Positions 25,134-33,125 of a DNA stretch of 64,000 nucleotides are shown piece by piece. The notes under the pieces are model-generated. The model was given only the letters and a program-made list of their open reading frames with translations. It made no database searches and was not told the DNA's origin. Position 1 is the stretch's first letter. Each line of letters opens with the position of its first letter. Origin of the DNA: Candidatus Caldatribacterium sp. (GTDB lineage: Bacteria > Atribacterota > Atribacteria > Atribacterales > Caldatribacteriaceae); the NCBI GenBank assembly GCA_025060675.1, contig JANXBI010000003.1, positions 69,444-133,443 of the forward strand, in the 5' to 3' direction. The position numbers and the translations under genes are program-made.

Positions 25134-25541
25134 CTACTCGATAAAGGTAATATCTCCGAGTTCTTCCCCATGAACGCACAAAACAGCTTCATTGGTTGAT
25201 CCTACAACTGTTTCGTAGGTGGTTACCCCAAAAACAATGCAACGCAACCGCAACCTGTCGCCCTCAACTGGCACTCTCCCAGCTTCTACGATCCCCATAA
25301 CGTAGGCAACTCCTAACGTACTCCCATCACTCAAAAGAGCTTCCCAAAGCGTTTTTCCATTAATTATTTCTTTGTGCACTATCTGGATAACCTTCCCTTG
25401 CAGCACAACCTCTTTCATGAGGTAGTGGGAGGGATTCCCCAGGATTTGTGCAACCTTTACAGAAACTTCTTCAGCGGCATGCCCAGAAACCCCGAAAAGA
25501 AGGAAAAAACAGAGCAAAAACGCCCACACACGTATCAACAT
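25134..25541 (-). CDS. small exported protein, OB-fold-like, function unknown
   Basis: 135 residues. A signal peptide (LIRVWAFLLCFFLLFGVSGHA) precedes VSVKVAQILGNPSHYLMKEVVLQGKVIQIVH, which resembles exported OB-fold proteins that begin with 'the x-x-P-x-x-Y x-G-K-x-V-x-x-G' pattern. No Cys pair or catalytic motif is clear. ATG 25541 has AAGGGGTGA upstream; the longer frame adds only uncharacteristic residues. Monocistronic, between two leftward units. The fold assignment is a guess from pattern. Confidence 0.6.
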   Translation of the reverse strand: MLIRVWAFLLCFFLLFGVSGHAAEEVSVKVAQILGNPSHYLMKEVVLQGKVIQIVHKEIINGKTLWEALLSDGSTLGVAYVMGIVEAGRVPVEGDRLRLRCIVFGVTTYETVVGSTNEAVLCVHGEELGDITFIE

Positions 25542-25696
25542 AGCGGCTTTCACCCCTTGGGACCTTTGCGAGAATGGTACCGCTATCGAGACCAAAACGC
25601 ATGAGGCAAAAACCTCAGAAGGGATAGGAAACAGACCCCACTCTTCGAGAAAGGATTTACAACTTGAGGCATGAAAATGCCAAGATCTGCAAAGCT

Positions 25697-25744
25697 TAAA
25701 AGAACACCTAAGGGGAGTCAGGCTATCCTGACTCCCCTTAGGTG
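25697..25744 (-). terminator. intrinsic terminator of the uxuA-kdgK unit
   Basis: A perfect 18-bp stem, CACCTAAGGGGAGTCAGG with its complement, around loop CTAT (25705-25744). On the minus strand it is followed by TTCTTTTA. Confidence 0.85.
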
Positions 25745-25790
25745 CAAGGAGGGGAAAGACTTCTATGTAAGGAGGTGCTAGTGGGGTACT

Positions 25791-26915
25791 CTATTCACTT
25801 TTCGTTGAAGGATTATAAAAGTCTTCTCCTTTCTCGTCAAGGGGTGAGAGAGATTTTTCTGTGCCTTCCCAGAGGCCAAGAAGATAAGCAATACCCAGAG
25901 CTCGGTCGTAAAGCCCATACCCTGGCCGACCCTTCTCTCCCCAAATCATACGCCCATGGTCTGGACGCATATACCCACTGTATCGCATGCGAACGAGTTC
26001 CTTAACAATGGCAAACATATTCAAAGACCCGCAGAAGGAGGGATGGGCAACCTCGTAAATTTTTGCGCCATCTCTTAAAATATTTCGAAGATGCACAAAG
26101 TGGAGTCGTCCCATTGCTCCGAAGGTTCGCACCATGTCGGGGAGATCATTGTCCTCTCGCACCCCTAAAGACCCCGTACACAGGGTAACACCGTTACAAG
26201 GACTATCGTACACGTTCAGGATACGCAGAATGTCCTCTTTGGTTTTCACAATCCTGGGAAGTCCAAAAATGCTGAATGGTGGATCATCAGGATGGATGGC
26301 AAGCTTTATCCCAATCTTCTCGCAATAAGGAACTACAGCTTTGAGAAAGTAAGCAAGGTTGGTAAAAAGTTCCTCTTCGGTCATCCCTTCGTAAAGCGCA
26401 AAGAGGCGCTCAATGGCGGTTAACCTCTCCCACTCCCAACCAGGAAGCGCAAAGGACCCTCCTTCTTGTTTCATCCGGGCAATCACATCCTGGGGGGAGA
26501 GCAAGGATACCATACTGTGGTCGTACGCCATAGTCTTTGAGCCGTCAGGGAGTGTTGCCCAAAGCTCGGTACGGAACCAGTCGAAGATGGGCATGAAATT
26601 GTAGACGACGACTTTTACCCCCGCTTCGGCAAGGTGTTCAAGAGTTTTCAGGTAATTCTCGATGTACCGATCTCGAGAGGGAAGACCAAGTTTGATGTCT
26701 TCGTGAACGTTCACGCTCTCGACGACTTCGAAGGTAAGGCCATGTTCTTCTATCGTTCTCTTCAACGCAAAAACCTGTTCCTTGGGCCAGACTTCCCCCG
26801 TGGGAACATCCATGAGCATACCCACAATACCTGAAACCCCTGGAATCTGACGGATGTACTCAAGAGGTATAGGATCGTGGTTTTCTCCATACCATCGGAA
26901 AACGACTTTCCACAT
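25791..26915 (-). CDS. uxuA: mannonate dehydratase
   Basis: 374 residues, family length. FRWYGENHDPIPLEYIRQIPGVSGIVGML begins UxuA proteins; metal ligands are in LAIHPDDPP, CTGSLG, HFVHLRNI and MRPDHGRMIWGE. It dehydrates D-mannonate to 2-keto-3-deoxygluconate (KDG) with Fe/Mn. The kdgK gene 12 bases upstream in the same unit phosphorylates KDG, so the pair forms the lower hexuronate pathway; a KDPG aldolase and uxaC/uxuB are not in the window. ATG 26915 has AGGAGG. Confidence 0.95.
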   Translation of the reverse strand: MWKVVFRWYGENHDPIPLEYIRQIPGVSGIVGMLMDVPTGEVWPKEQVFALKRTIEEHGLTFEVVESVNVHEDIKLGLPSRDRYIENYLKTLEHLAEAGVKVVVYNFMPIFDWFRTELWATLPDGSKTMAYDHSMVSLLSPQDVIARMKQEGGSFALPGWEWERLTAIERLFALYEGMTEEELFTNLAYFLKAVVPYCEKIGIKLAIHPDDPPFSIFGLPRIVKTKEDILRILNVYDSPCNGVTLCTGSLGVREDNDLPDMVRTFGAMGRLHFVHLRNILRDGAKIYEVAHPSFCGSLNMFAIVKELVRMRYSGYMRPDHGRMIWGEKGRPGYGLYDRALGIAYLLGLWEGTEKSLSPLDEKGEDFYNPSTKSE

Positions 26916-26927
26916 ATGTTCGACCTC

Positions 26928-27911
26928 CTATCGCTCAACTTTGGGATGAAGTGCACCCCGAGCAAGTCGCTCAATCTCTTCAAAGCGCAGTACTCCAAAA
27001 TCCCCCAAAACGGTGTGTTTGAGACATAAAGCCGCAAGGGCAAAAGCAAGTCGCTCCTTCAAAGGGAAACCCCTGAGCGTACCCAGAATAAACCCTCCAG
27101 TGAAGCAATCTCCTGCACCGATACTCTCAACAATCTCCACTTCCTGTACTTCTTCAGAAAAGATCTCCCCTCCTTCATACACCATGGCACCGAGACGATT
27201 CACATGGGTCATGGTTCCCTCTCGACGGGTAATAACTACCGTCCGTATCCCGTAATGTTCTGAGAACGATTCGGCTATAGTTGGGAGCTCGTTCTGCGTA
27301 AAACCGAAAATACTCCTCAGGTGAGACTCATTGCCAAAAAGCACATCAATGTAAGGAAGCAAAGAGGTAATGGTCTTCTGCGCTTCCTCTGGACTCCAGA
27401 GGGTTTCTCGGTAATTCACATCGAAGCTTGTGGTAATACGCATTGCCTTAGCGGTACGAAGTGCTTCCTCAAGAATCGCAGGAAGTTCGCCACCTAAAGC
27501 AGGGGTAATCCCAGAGGTGTGGAACCAAATTGCTTCTTTAAAGATGCGCTGCCAGGAGAAATCTTCTCTCCTTGCTGTGGCAAAACTTGAGAACTTCCGG
27601 TCATACACCACTTTCCCAGGACGGCACCCCACACCCCGCTCAAAGAAGTACACCCCCAAGCGTTCTCCCCCACGCACAATGTGTTCCACACCCACACCGA
27701 AGCGGCGAAGATGCCACAAGGCCGCATCACCAAGAGGGTTTGAAGGGAGTTTCGTCACAAAAGACGTGACTATCCCCATCTGGGCAAGAAATGCACAGAC
27801 ATTGGCTTCTGCTCCACCGTAGGTGACCTCGAAGGTCTCCGCTTGGACAAGACGGGTGAATCCAGGTGGGGTGAGGCGAAGCATAATCTCTCCGAAAGCG
27901 ACAACTTTCAT
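26928..27911 (-). CDS. kdgK: 2-keto-3-deoxygluconate kinase (PfkB family)
   Basis: 327 residues. PfkB/ribokinase fold: GEIMLRLTPPGFTRLVQAETFEVTYGGAEANVCAFLAQMG at the N-terminus, and the anion-hole/catalytic motif IVESIGAGDCFTGGFILG near the C-terminus with the catalytic Asp. R-x-G-x-N and DVNYRETLWSPEEA are typical of KdgK. It converts KDG to KDPG for the Entner-Doudoroff aldolase. First gene of the uxuA unit; ATG behind AAAGGAGAG. Confidence 0.9.
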   Translation of the reverse strand: MKVVAFGEIMLRLTPPGFTRLVQAETFEVTYGGAEANVCAFLAQMGIVTSFVTKLPSNPLGDAALWHLRRFGVGVEHIVRGGERLGVYFFERGVGCRPGKVVYDRKFSSFATARREDFSWQRIFKEAIWFHTSGITPALGGELPAILEEALRTAKAMRITTSFDVNYRETLWSPEEAQKTITSLLPYIDVLFGNESHLRSIFGFTQNELPTIAESFSEHYGIRTVVITRREGTMTHVNRLGAMVYEGGEIFSEEVQEVEIVESIGAGDCFTGGFILGTLRGFPLKERLAFALAALCLKHTVLGDFGVLRFEEIERLARGALHPKVER

Positions 27912-27924
27912 GGCTCATCTCTCC

Positions 27925-27954
27925 TTTTGTATACTACCATGCTAAAGTACAAAA
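27925..27954 (-). promoter_or_regulatory. promoter/operator of kdgK-uxuA
   Basis: On the minus strand TTTTTG, 16 bases and TATACA form a plausible promoter. TTTTGTA and TACAAAA (27925-27931, 27948-27954) form an inverted repeat over it, a possible operator for a uronate regulator that is not encoded nearby. Confidence 0.45.
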
Positions 27955-28064
27955 AGCAAGGAGGGTGAAGCATGTACCCCACAGAAAAGCAGCACCTCTC
28001 AAAGGGAGCAAAGGAATGGTTGTGAAACACCGCAAACTGGAACGTCCACAAAAGGTGAACCCCC

Positions 28065-28093
28065 TTGACATCACTTCCACTTTCCTTTACTCT
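28065..28093 (+). promoter_or_regulatory. promoter of the marR-ABC exporter operon
   Basis: TTGACA at 28065-28070, 17-base spacer, TACTCT at 28088-28093 (weak -10). The MarR start is about 35 bases after the expected transcript start. Confidence 0.6.
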
Positions 28094-28134
28094 GGAGAAA
28101 ACAAACTTAGACGTCGAAATAAGCGGTGGCTACG

Positions 28135-28584
28135 ATGAGCGGTGAACGAGAATCCTTGCACAATCTTTTCCTTCAGGTGCTCCGTTACCATTTTATCAGG
28201 TATCACCATCTCCTTGGGCGAATAGGACTCCACCAGGGACAGCCTCTCGTTCTCGCCCTCCTTTGGGAAAAGGATGGGAGAACGCAGGGAGAGATTGCTG
28301 AGGCCTTGCGCCTTCGTCCTGCAACGGTGACCGTCGTTCTACGTCGGATGGAAAAGGCAGGACTCCTAAGGCGTGAAAACGACCCCAAAGACCTTCGGGT
28401 TGTCCGGGTGTATCTCACAAAGCAGGGAAAAAGTCTCAAGAGGAAGGTCCGCACCATTCACTCGACCCTCGAAAAGGAGTGCTTTGCCCATTTTACCCCT
28501 GAGGAGAAGGCACTCTTGCAAGAGTTTTTCATCCGCATGCGGGAAAATCTGCGAAAGGTAACAGAAGAAGCAAACAACCCATGA
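28135..28584 (+). CDS. MarR-family transcriptional regulator
   Basis: 149 residues. The winged helix is GEIAEALRLRPATVTVVLRRMEKAGLLRRENDPKDLRVVRVYLTKQGKSL, with the DxR of the wing (DPKDLRVVRV). N- and C-terminal helices form the dimer. ATG 28135 with GGTGG upstream is preferred over GTG 28126. Its stop overlaps the start of the exporter (ATGA), so it most likely senses a toxic compound and represses its own operon. Confidence 0.9.
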   Translation: MSGERESLHNLFLQVLRYHFIRYHHLLGRIGLHQGQPLVLALLWEKDGRTQGEIAEALRLRPATVTVVLRRMEKAGLLRRENDPKDLRVVRVYLTKQGKSLKRKVRTIHSTLEKECFAHFTPEEKALLQEFFIRMRENLRKVTEEANNP

Positions 28585-30302
28585 GAAGGCTTTTGGCATA
28601 TCTCAAACCTCATTGGAAAGTTGCCTTTTTTGCTCCATTGCTCATGGTCGTTGAGGTTATCTGCGATCTCTCGCAGCCTGTCCTTCTTGCCCGAATCGTG
28701 GACCAAGGTATCGCTAAGGGAAACCCATCTCTTGTTCTCCGGACTGGAGTCCTTATGGTTGTCCTGACATTAGTGGGCATGGTAGGCGGCATAGGGTGTA
28801 CAATCTTTGCGAGTTCTGCAAGCCAGGGTTTTGGAAAAGACCTCCGTAAGGATCTCTTTCGGAAGGTGCTCAGCTTCTCTTTTGCCACCTTCGACCGGTT
28901 CTCTCCAGGAACCTTGATAACCCGTCTTACGAACGACGTGACACAACTGCAGAATGTCATCCTTGCCACCTTACGCATTGTCGTCCGTGCACCCCTTCTC
29001 TTCCTTGGGGGAATGGTCATGGCCATTATCGTCGCGCCCCAATTTGCCCCTTTCACTCTTGTTGCCATCGCCCTTGAGATTGCCATCTTTCTTGTCCTCT
29101 TCAGAAGGGGTGTTCCTCTTTTTACCCGTGTTCAAGAGCGAATTGACCGACTCAATACCATCATTCGAGAGAACCTTGCAGGGATAAGGGTCATACGTGC
29201 TTTCATGCAGTCATCAAGGGAAAAAGAGCGTTTCTTTAAAGCCTCACAAGATCTCGCCGAAGCCACAGTACAAGCGTTCCTCCCCATGGCCATCCTGTTC
29301 CCCATCACCATGCTCATCATGAATTTAACCACTGTTACTGTGCTTGAAGTTGGAGGGAGGCTTGTTATTACAGAAAACATGGAAATTGGGTCTGTCATGG
29401 CTCTCACAAACTACGTGTTTCAGATTCTTTTCTCCCTGCTCATGATTGGACACATGCTCACCTTCTTGAGCCGGGCAAGTGCTTCTGGAAAACGCATCAT
29501 TGCTCTCCTTGAGCAGGAACAAAGCACCACAAACTCCAGAGATTTCGACACAACGCCCATAACCCGGGGCGAGGTAATTTTCACAAACGTATCCTTCGCC
29601 TACAATGGCGAACCAGTCCTTTTTGACATCTCTTTCGTGGTCCATCCTGGAGAAACCATCGCTGTCGTGGGAACGACGGGTTCGGGAAAGTCGACGCTTC
29701 TCTACCTCATTCCCCGATTCTTTGATCCAAGCTCTGGTAGCATTGTCATTGATGGCGTTGATATTCGAAAGCGGGACCTTCAGACTTTGCGAGAAGCGAT
29801 AGGGTTTGTTTTCCAGGAACCTTTCCTCTTCTCGGGAACCATTGAAGAGAACATTCGTTTCGGAAAAGAGGACGCCTCCCTTGGAGAAGTGATGGAGGCA
29901 GCACGAATCGCCCAAATCCACGAGTTTATTATGAGCCTTCCGGAGGGGTACAGTACCCCTATTGGGGCGCGGGGCGTCACACTCTCCGGTGGGCAAAAAC
30001 AGAGACTGACCCTTGCTCGGGCCATCCTGAGAAAACCCACCATCCTGCTCCTTGATAACTGCACCAGTGCAGTCGATGCAGTTACAGAACAACGAATCCT
30101 CGAAGAACTCAGGAAGCTCCGATGCACAAAGTTCATCGTTACGCAACGCATCACAACAGTCACTAAAGCCGACCACATTCTCCTCCTTGACAAGGGAAGA
30201 CTCGCCGCCTTTGGCACACATGAGGAGCTTCTTGCAGCCTCCCCTCTCTACCGAGAAATGTGTTCCTTCCAGGTCGAAAGGGTGGAAAAAATCCATGCCT
30301 GA
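28581..30302 (+). CDS. ABC exporter half-transporter, degenerate-site subunit
   Basis: 573 residues: six membrane helices (1-310), then an ATPase domain with Walker A GTTGSGKST (~363), signature LSGGQ (~467) and Walker B ILLLDNCTSAVD. The catalytic Glu after the Walker B Asp is Asn, and the switch His is Gln (VTQRIT). These are the marks of the catalytically degenerate half of heterodimeric exporters such as TM287/288 and BmrC/BmrD. The partner gene overlaps by eight bases. Probable drug or lipid exporter. Confidence 0.93.
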   Translation: MRRLLAYLKPHWKVAFFAPLLMVVEVICDLSQPVLLARIVDQGIAKGNPSLVLRTGVLMVVLTLVGMVGGIGCTIFASSASQGFGKDLRKDLFRKVLSFSFATFDRFSPGTLITRLTNDVTQLQNVILATLRIVVRAPLLFLGGMVMAIIVAPQFAPFTLVAIALEIAIFLVLFRRGVPLFTRVQERIDRLNTIIRENLAGIRVIRAFMQSSREKERFFKASQDLAEATVQAFLPMAILFPITMLIMNLTTVTVLEVGGRLVITENMEIGSVMALTNYVFQILFSLLMIGHMLTFLSRASASGKRIIALLEQEQSTTNSRDFDTTPITRGEVIFTNVSFAYNGEPVLFDISFVVHPGETIAVVGTTGSGKSTLLYLIPRFFDPSSGSIVIDGVDIRKRDLQTLREAIGFVFQEPFLFSGTIEENIRFGKEDASLGEVMEAARIAQIHEFIMSLPEGYSTPIGARGVTLSGGQKQRLTLARAILRKPTILLLDNCTSAVDAVTEQRILEELRKLRCTKFIVTQRITTVTKADHILLLDKGRLAAFGTHEELLAASPLYREMCSFQVERVEKIHA

Positions 30303-32121
30303 GAAGAGAGAACAAGAGATATCCTTCTTGCCTGGACGAGGACCAAGACATTTCCCCACACGTACTGAGCGACCAAAAGACCCGAAAAAGACCATACAGC
30401 AGCTCTGGCAGTATTTCAAGGGTCAACAATCGAAAGTCGTCCTTGTGACCCTCTGTGTAGGTGCTTCGTCTTTGTGCTTCCTCCTTGGGCCCTACCTCAT
30501 TGGCAGGGTTATCGACGAAGCAATCATTCCCCGGAACGCCCTTGCTCTTGCCCGATTTTCATGCATCCTCGTTCTCCTCTACCTTGGAACATCCCTTTTT
30601 TCCTTTTTCCAAGAGCGTCTGGCCATTTCTCTCGCACAGCATGTTGCCTTTACCCTGCGAAACGAAGCATTTGCCTCCCTTCATGCTCTTCCCATGGGGT
30701 TTTTCGATTCCCATGAACACGGAGACATCATGAGTCGTCTCACCAACGACATCGATAACCTCAGTAACACCTTGGCCACAACGGCTACTCAACTCCTCTC
30801 AAGCCTTGTGACCTTTATAGGAACAGTGGTCTTCATGCTCATTCTCCATCATGAACTTACCTTCGTTGCGCTTTCTATCATTCCCTTAACCCTCCTTGCC
30901 ACGCGCTTCGTGCTCAGAAAGACACGAGAGACGTTCTCTATGCAACAAGCCGTTCTTGGAAAACTCAATAGCATCTTCGAAGAGGACATCACAGGATTTC
31001 GGGTTATCAAAGCTTTTACCCAGGAAACGAGGGAGTTCGAGAGGTTTGAAGAGGTCAATGAGAGCTTTGCAAAAGTCGGAACTATAGCGCAAATCTACGC
31101 AGGCATCATGGGGCCACTGATGAACGCAATCAACAATGCAAGCCTTGCCCTGCTTGCCGGATTCGGCGGATGGTTCGCCCTCCGAGGCATGGCAAGCGTT
31201 GGTGCCATCGCAAGCTTCATCGCCTATTCCCGACAACTCATCCGTCCGGTGAGTGAACTCGCCACGCAGTTCAATATGCTCCAGTCAGCTCTGGCAAGCA
31301 GTGAACGAGTCTTTGCCCTCCTCGATGAGCCGCAAGAACCCCCTGATCCGCTTGACACCTGTTGTCCTCAGAGAATCCGCGGGGTAGTGGAGTTCCGTAA
31401 CGTATCCTTCTCGTACCAGAAAGGAGTTCCTGTCCTCAAAAACGTGAGCTTCTCCGTGGAACCTGGACAAGTTGTGGCTCTCGTTGGACCAACGGGGGCT
31501 GGGAAGACAACCATCGTTAATCTCCTTGCCCGGTTCTACGAACCGGAAAGCGGTATTATCTCCATTGATGGCATTGACATCCGCCGCATGCGACGAGAGT
31601 CCCTGCGTTCGCTCCTTAGCATTGTCCTTCAAGATACCTACCTTTTTGCCACAACAGTTCTTGACAACATTCGTTACGGAAAGCCTCAGGCCTCGGACGA
31701 CGAGGTGCGGCAAGCAGCACGTCTTGCTGGTGCTGAACACTTTATCCTTGGTCTTCCTCAGGGATACCACACGGTTCTCTCCGAAGGGGGAGAAAACCTG
31801 AGTCAAGGACAACGACAACTCTTAGCCATTGCTCGAGCCTTCCTCGTGAATCCTGTCATCCTTGTTCTCGATGAAGCTACAAGTAACGTTGACACCCATA
31901 CTGAGCGCCTCGTGCAAGAGGCAATGCTCCGCCTTATGAAAGGGCGAACCACTTTCATCATCGCCCACCGCCTGAATACCATCCGTAAAGCTGATCTTAT
32001 CCTCGTCCTCTCCAACGGAGAAATTGTAGAGAGAGGAACCCACGAAGAGCTCCTCAAGAAACAGGGATTGTATGCTCGCCTGTATGCGAGCCAGACTGGA
32101 GAGAGACTCATTGAGGGATAG
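30295..32121 (+). CDS. ABC exporter half-transporter, catalytic subunit
   Basis: 608 residues. A ~45-residue polar N-terminal extension precedes six membrane helices and an ATPase with Walker A GPTGAGKTT, signature LSQGQ (Gly to Gln change), canonical Walker B VILVLDEATSNVD and switch His in IIAHRL. Its altered signature completes the degenerate site with the first subunit's Walker motifs, while its own Walker motifs and the first subunit's LSGGQ form the active site. ATG 30295 inside the end of the previous gene. Confidence 0.93.
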   Translation: MPEKREQEISFLPGRGPRHFPTRTERPKDPKKTIQQLWQYFKGQQSKVVLVTLCVGASSLCFLLGPYLIGRVIDEAIIPRNALALARFSCILVLLYLGTSLFSFFQERLAISLAQHVAFTLRNEAFASLHALPMGFFDSHEHGDIMSRLTNDIDNLSNTLATTATQLLSSLVTFIGTVVFMLILHHELTFVALSIIPLTLLATRFVLRKTRETFSMQQAVLGKLNSIFEEDITGFRVIKAFTQETREFERFEEVNESFAKVGTIAQIYAGIMGPLMNAINNASLALLAGFGGWFALRGMASVGAIASFIAYSRQLIRPVSELATQFNMLQSALASSERVFALLDEPQEPPDPLDTCCPQRIRGVVEFRNVSFSYQKGVPVLKNVSFSVEPGQVVALVGPTGAGKTTIVNLLARFYEPESGIISIDGIDIRRMRRESLRSLLSIVLQDTYLFATTVLDNIRYGKPQASDDEVRQAARLAGAEHFILGLPQGYHTVLSEGGENLSQGQRQLLAIARAFLVNPVILVLDEATSNVDTHTERLVQEAMLRLMKGRTTFIIAHRLNTIRKADLILVLSNGEIVERGTHEELLKKQGLYARLYASQTGERLIEG

Positions 32122-32224
32122 TTTTGTTACTTCTAACTCTTTACATGTACAATTATTAACAGAATAAACCACGCTTAGAGCGTCGATAAAAGGGGGATAA
32201 CCATGAGAACGTAGCTATAAAGCG

Positions 32225-32253
32225 TTGACATGTTCTCAACTAATTGATAGAAT
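32225..32253 (+). promoter_or_regulatory. promoter of the first deoR gene
   Basis: TTGACA at 32225-32230, 17-base spacer, TAGAAT at 32248-32253. It gives a leader of about 85 bases. Confidence 0.75.
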
Positions 32254-32345
32254 CATTACGAAAGATGTTACAAAAGAGGAGGGGAGAGGGGATTTTTGAC
32301 ATTGCTCACGTTCCCACAAGGTACCTTTCCAGGTGAGACCAAAAC

Positions 32346-33122
32346 ATGAGGCGAGACGAGCGCCTTGACTACATAGGAAGACAACTCGCTCTGAACGGTG
32401 TAGTCAGCATCAAAGAACTCGCCGAAAAGCTGGGCGTCTCCAGCATGACCATCCGCAGAGACTTGCGAAGACTCGCTGAAGAAGGCGTCCTCAAGCTCAT
32501 TCCCGGAGGAGCCGTATTACGGAGAGAACCCAATCCTGTCAATGAGAAAGAGTACATAGTGACTAAAGCCCAGCTGCAAATGACCAAGGAAAAAATCAAA
32601 ATTTGCAAAAAAGCTGCTTCGCTCATCCGGCCAGGAGACACTATTATCATCGATACCGGTTCAACCACCGAACACCTCCCCGGTTTTATCCCTCCCGATA
32701 TGGACCTCACCATCATCTGTTATTGCTTGAACATTCTCCTCAACGTTTACAAGCACAACAAAGGGAGCAGAATCGTCTTCCCAGGAGGACATTTCCATGA
32801 AAATACCCTGATGTTTGAGAGTCCAGAGGGAATCTCCCTGATTCGGAAGATGCGAGCCAACAAAGCTTTTGTCTCCGCAGCAGGCATTGACGAAAAGCTT
32901 GGGGTCACCTGCGCGAACTTCTACGAAGTCGATACAAAAAGGGCTATTATCGAATCTTCGAACCAGCGGATCCTCCTTGTCGATTCAACGAAATTCGGTA
33001 AGGTCACTGCTGCATACTTTGCCGACCTCAAAGAGTTCGACGTAGTGATTACCGATACGGGTATTCCGGAAAAATACATAAAAGTCCTTAAAGAGATTGG
33101 CACAAAGGTCTACATCGTGTGA
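32346..33122 (+). CDS. DeoR/GlpR-family transcriptional regulator, copy 1
   Basis: 258 residues. HTH_DeoR: RLDYIGRQLALNGVVSIKELAEKLGVSSMTIRRDLRRLAEEGVL (residues 6-49). The sensor domain has GDTIIIDTGSTTEHLPGF (phosphate-binding Asp-x-Gly-Ser/Thr) and LLVDSTKFGKVTAAYFADLKEFDVVITDTG. Such regulators bind a sugar phosphate. A paralog at 44033-44809 is very close along its full length. The gene ends three bases before the convergent chemoreceptor gene. It may control the catabolic island together with its paralog. Confidence 0.92.
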   Translation: MRRDERLDYIGRQLALNGVVSIKELAEKLGVSSMTIRRDLRRLAEEGVLKLIPGGAVLRREPNPVNEKEYIVTKAQLQMTKEKIKICKKAASLIRPGDTIIIDTGSTTEHLPGFIPPDMDLTIICYCLNILLNVYKHNKGSRIVFPGGHFHENTLMFESPEGISLIRKMRANKAFVSAAGIDEKLGVTCANFYEVDTKRAIIESSNQRILLVDSTKFGKVTAAYFADLKEFDVVITDTGIPEKYIKVLKEIGTKVYIV

Positions 33123-33125
33123 CCC

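Noticed and set aside
24931..25179. 82-codon minus-strand frame
   Set aside because: No signal, motif or ribosome site; it overlaps the end of the exported OB-like gene's frame region only by chance.
29325..30419. 364-codon minus-strand frame over the ABC exporter
   Set aside because: It overlaps conserved ATPase motifs on the plus strand and has no family signs or ribosome site.
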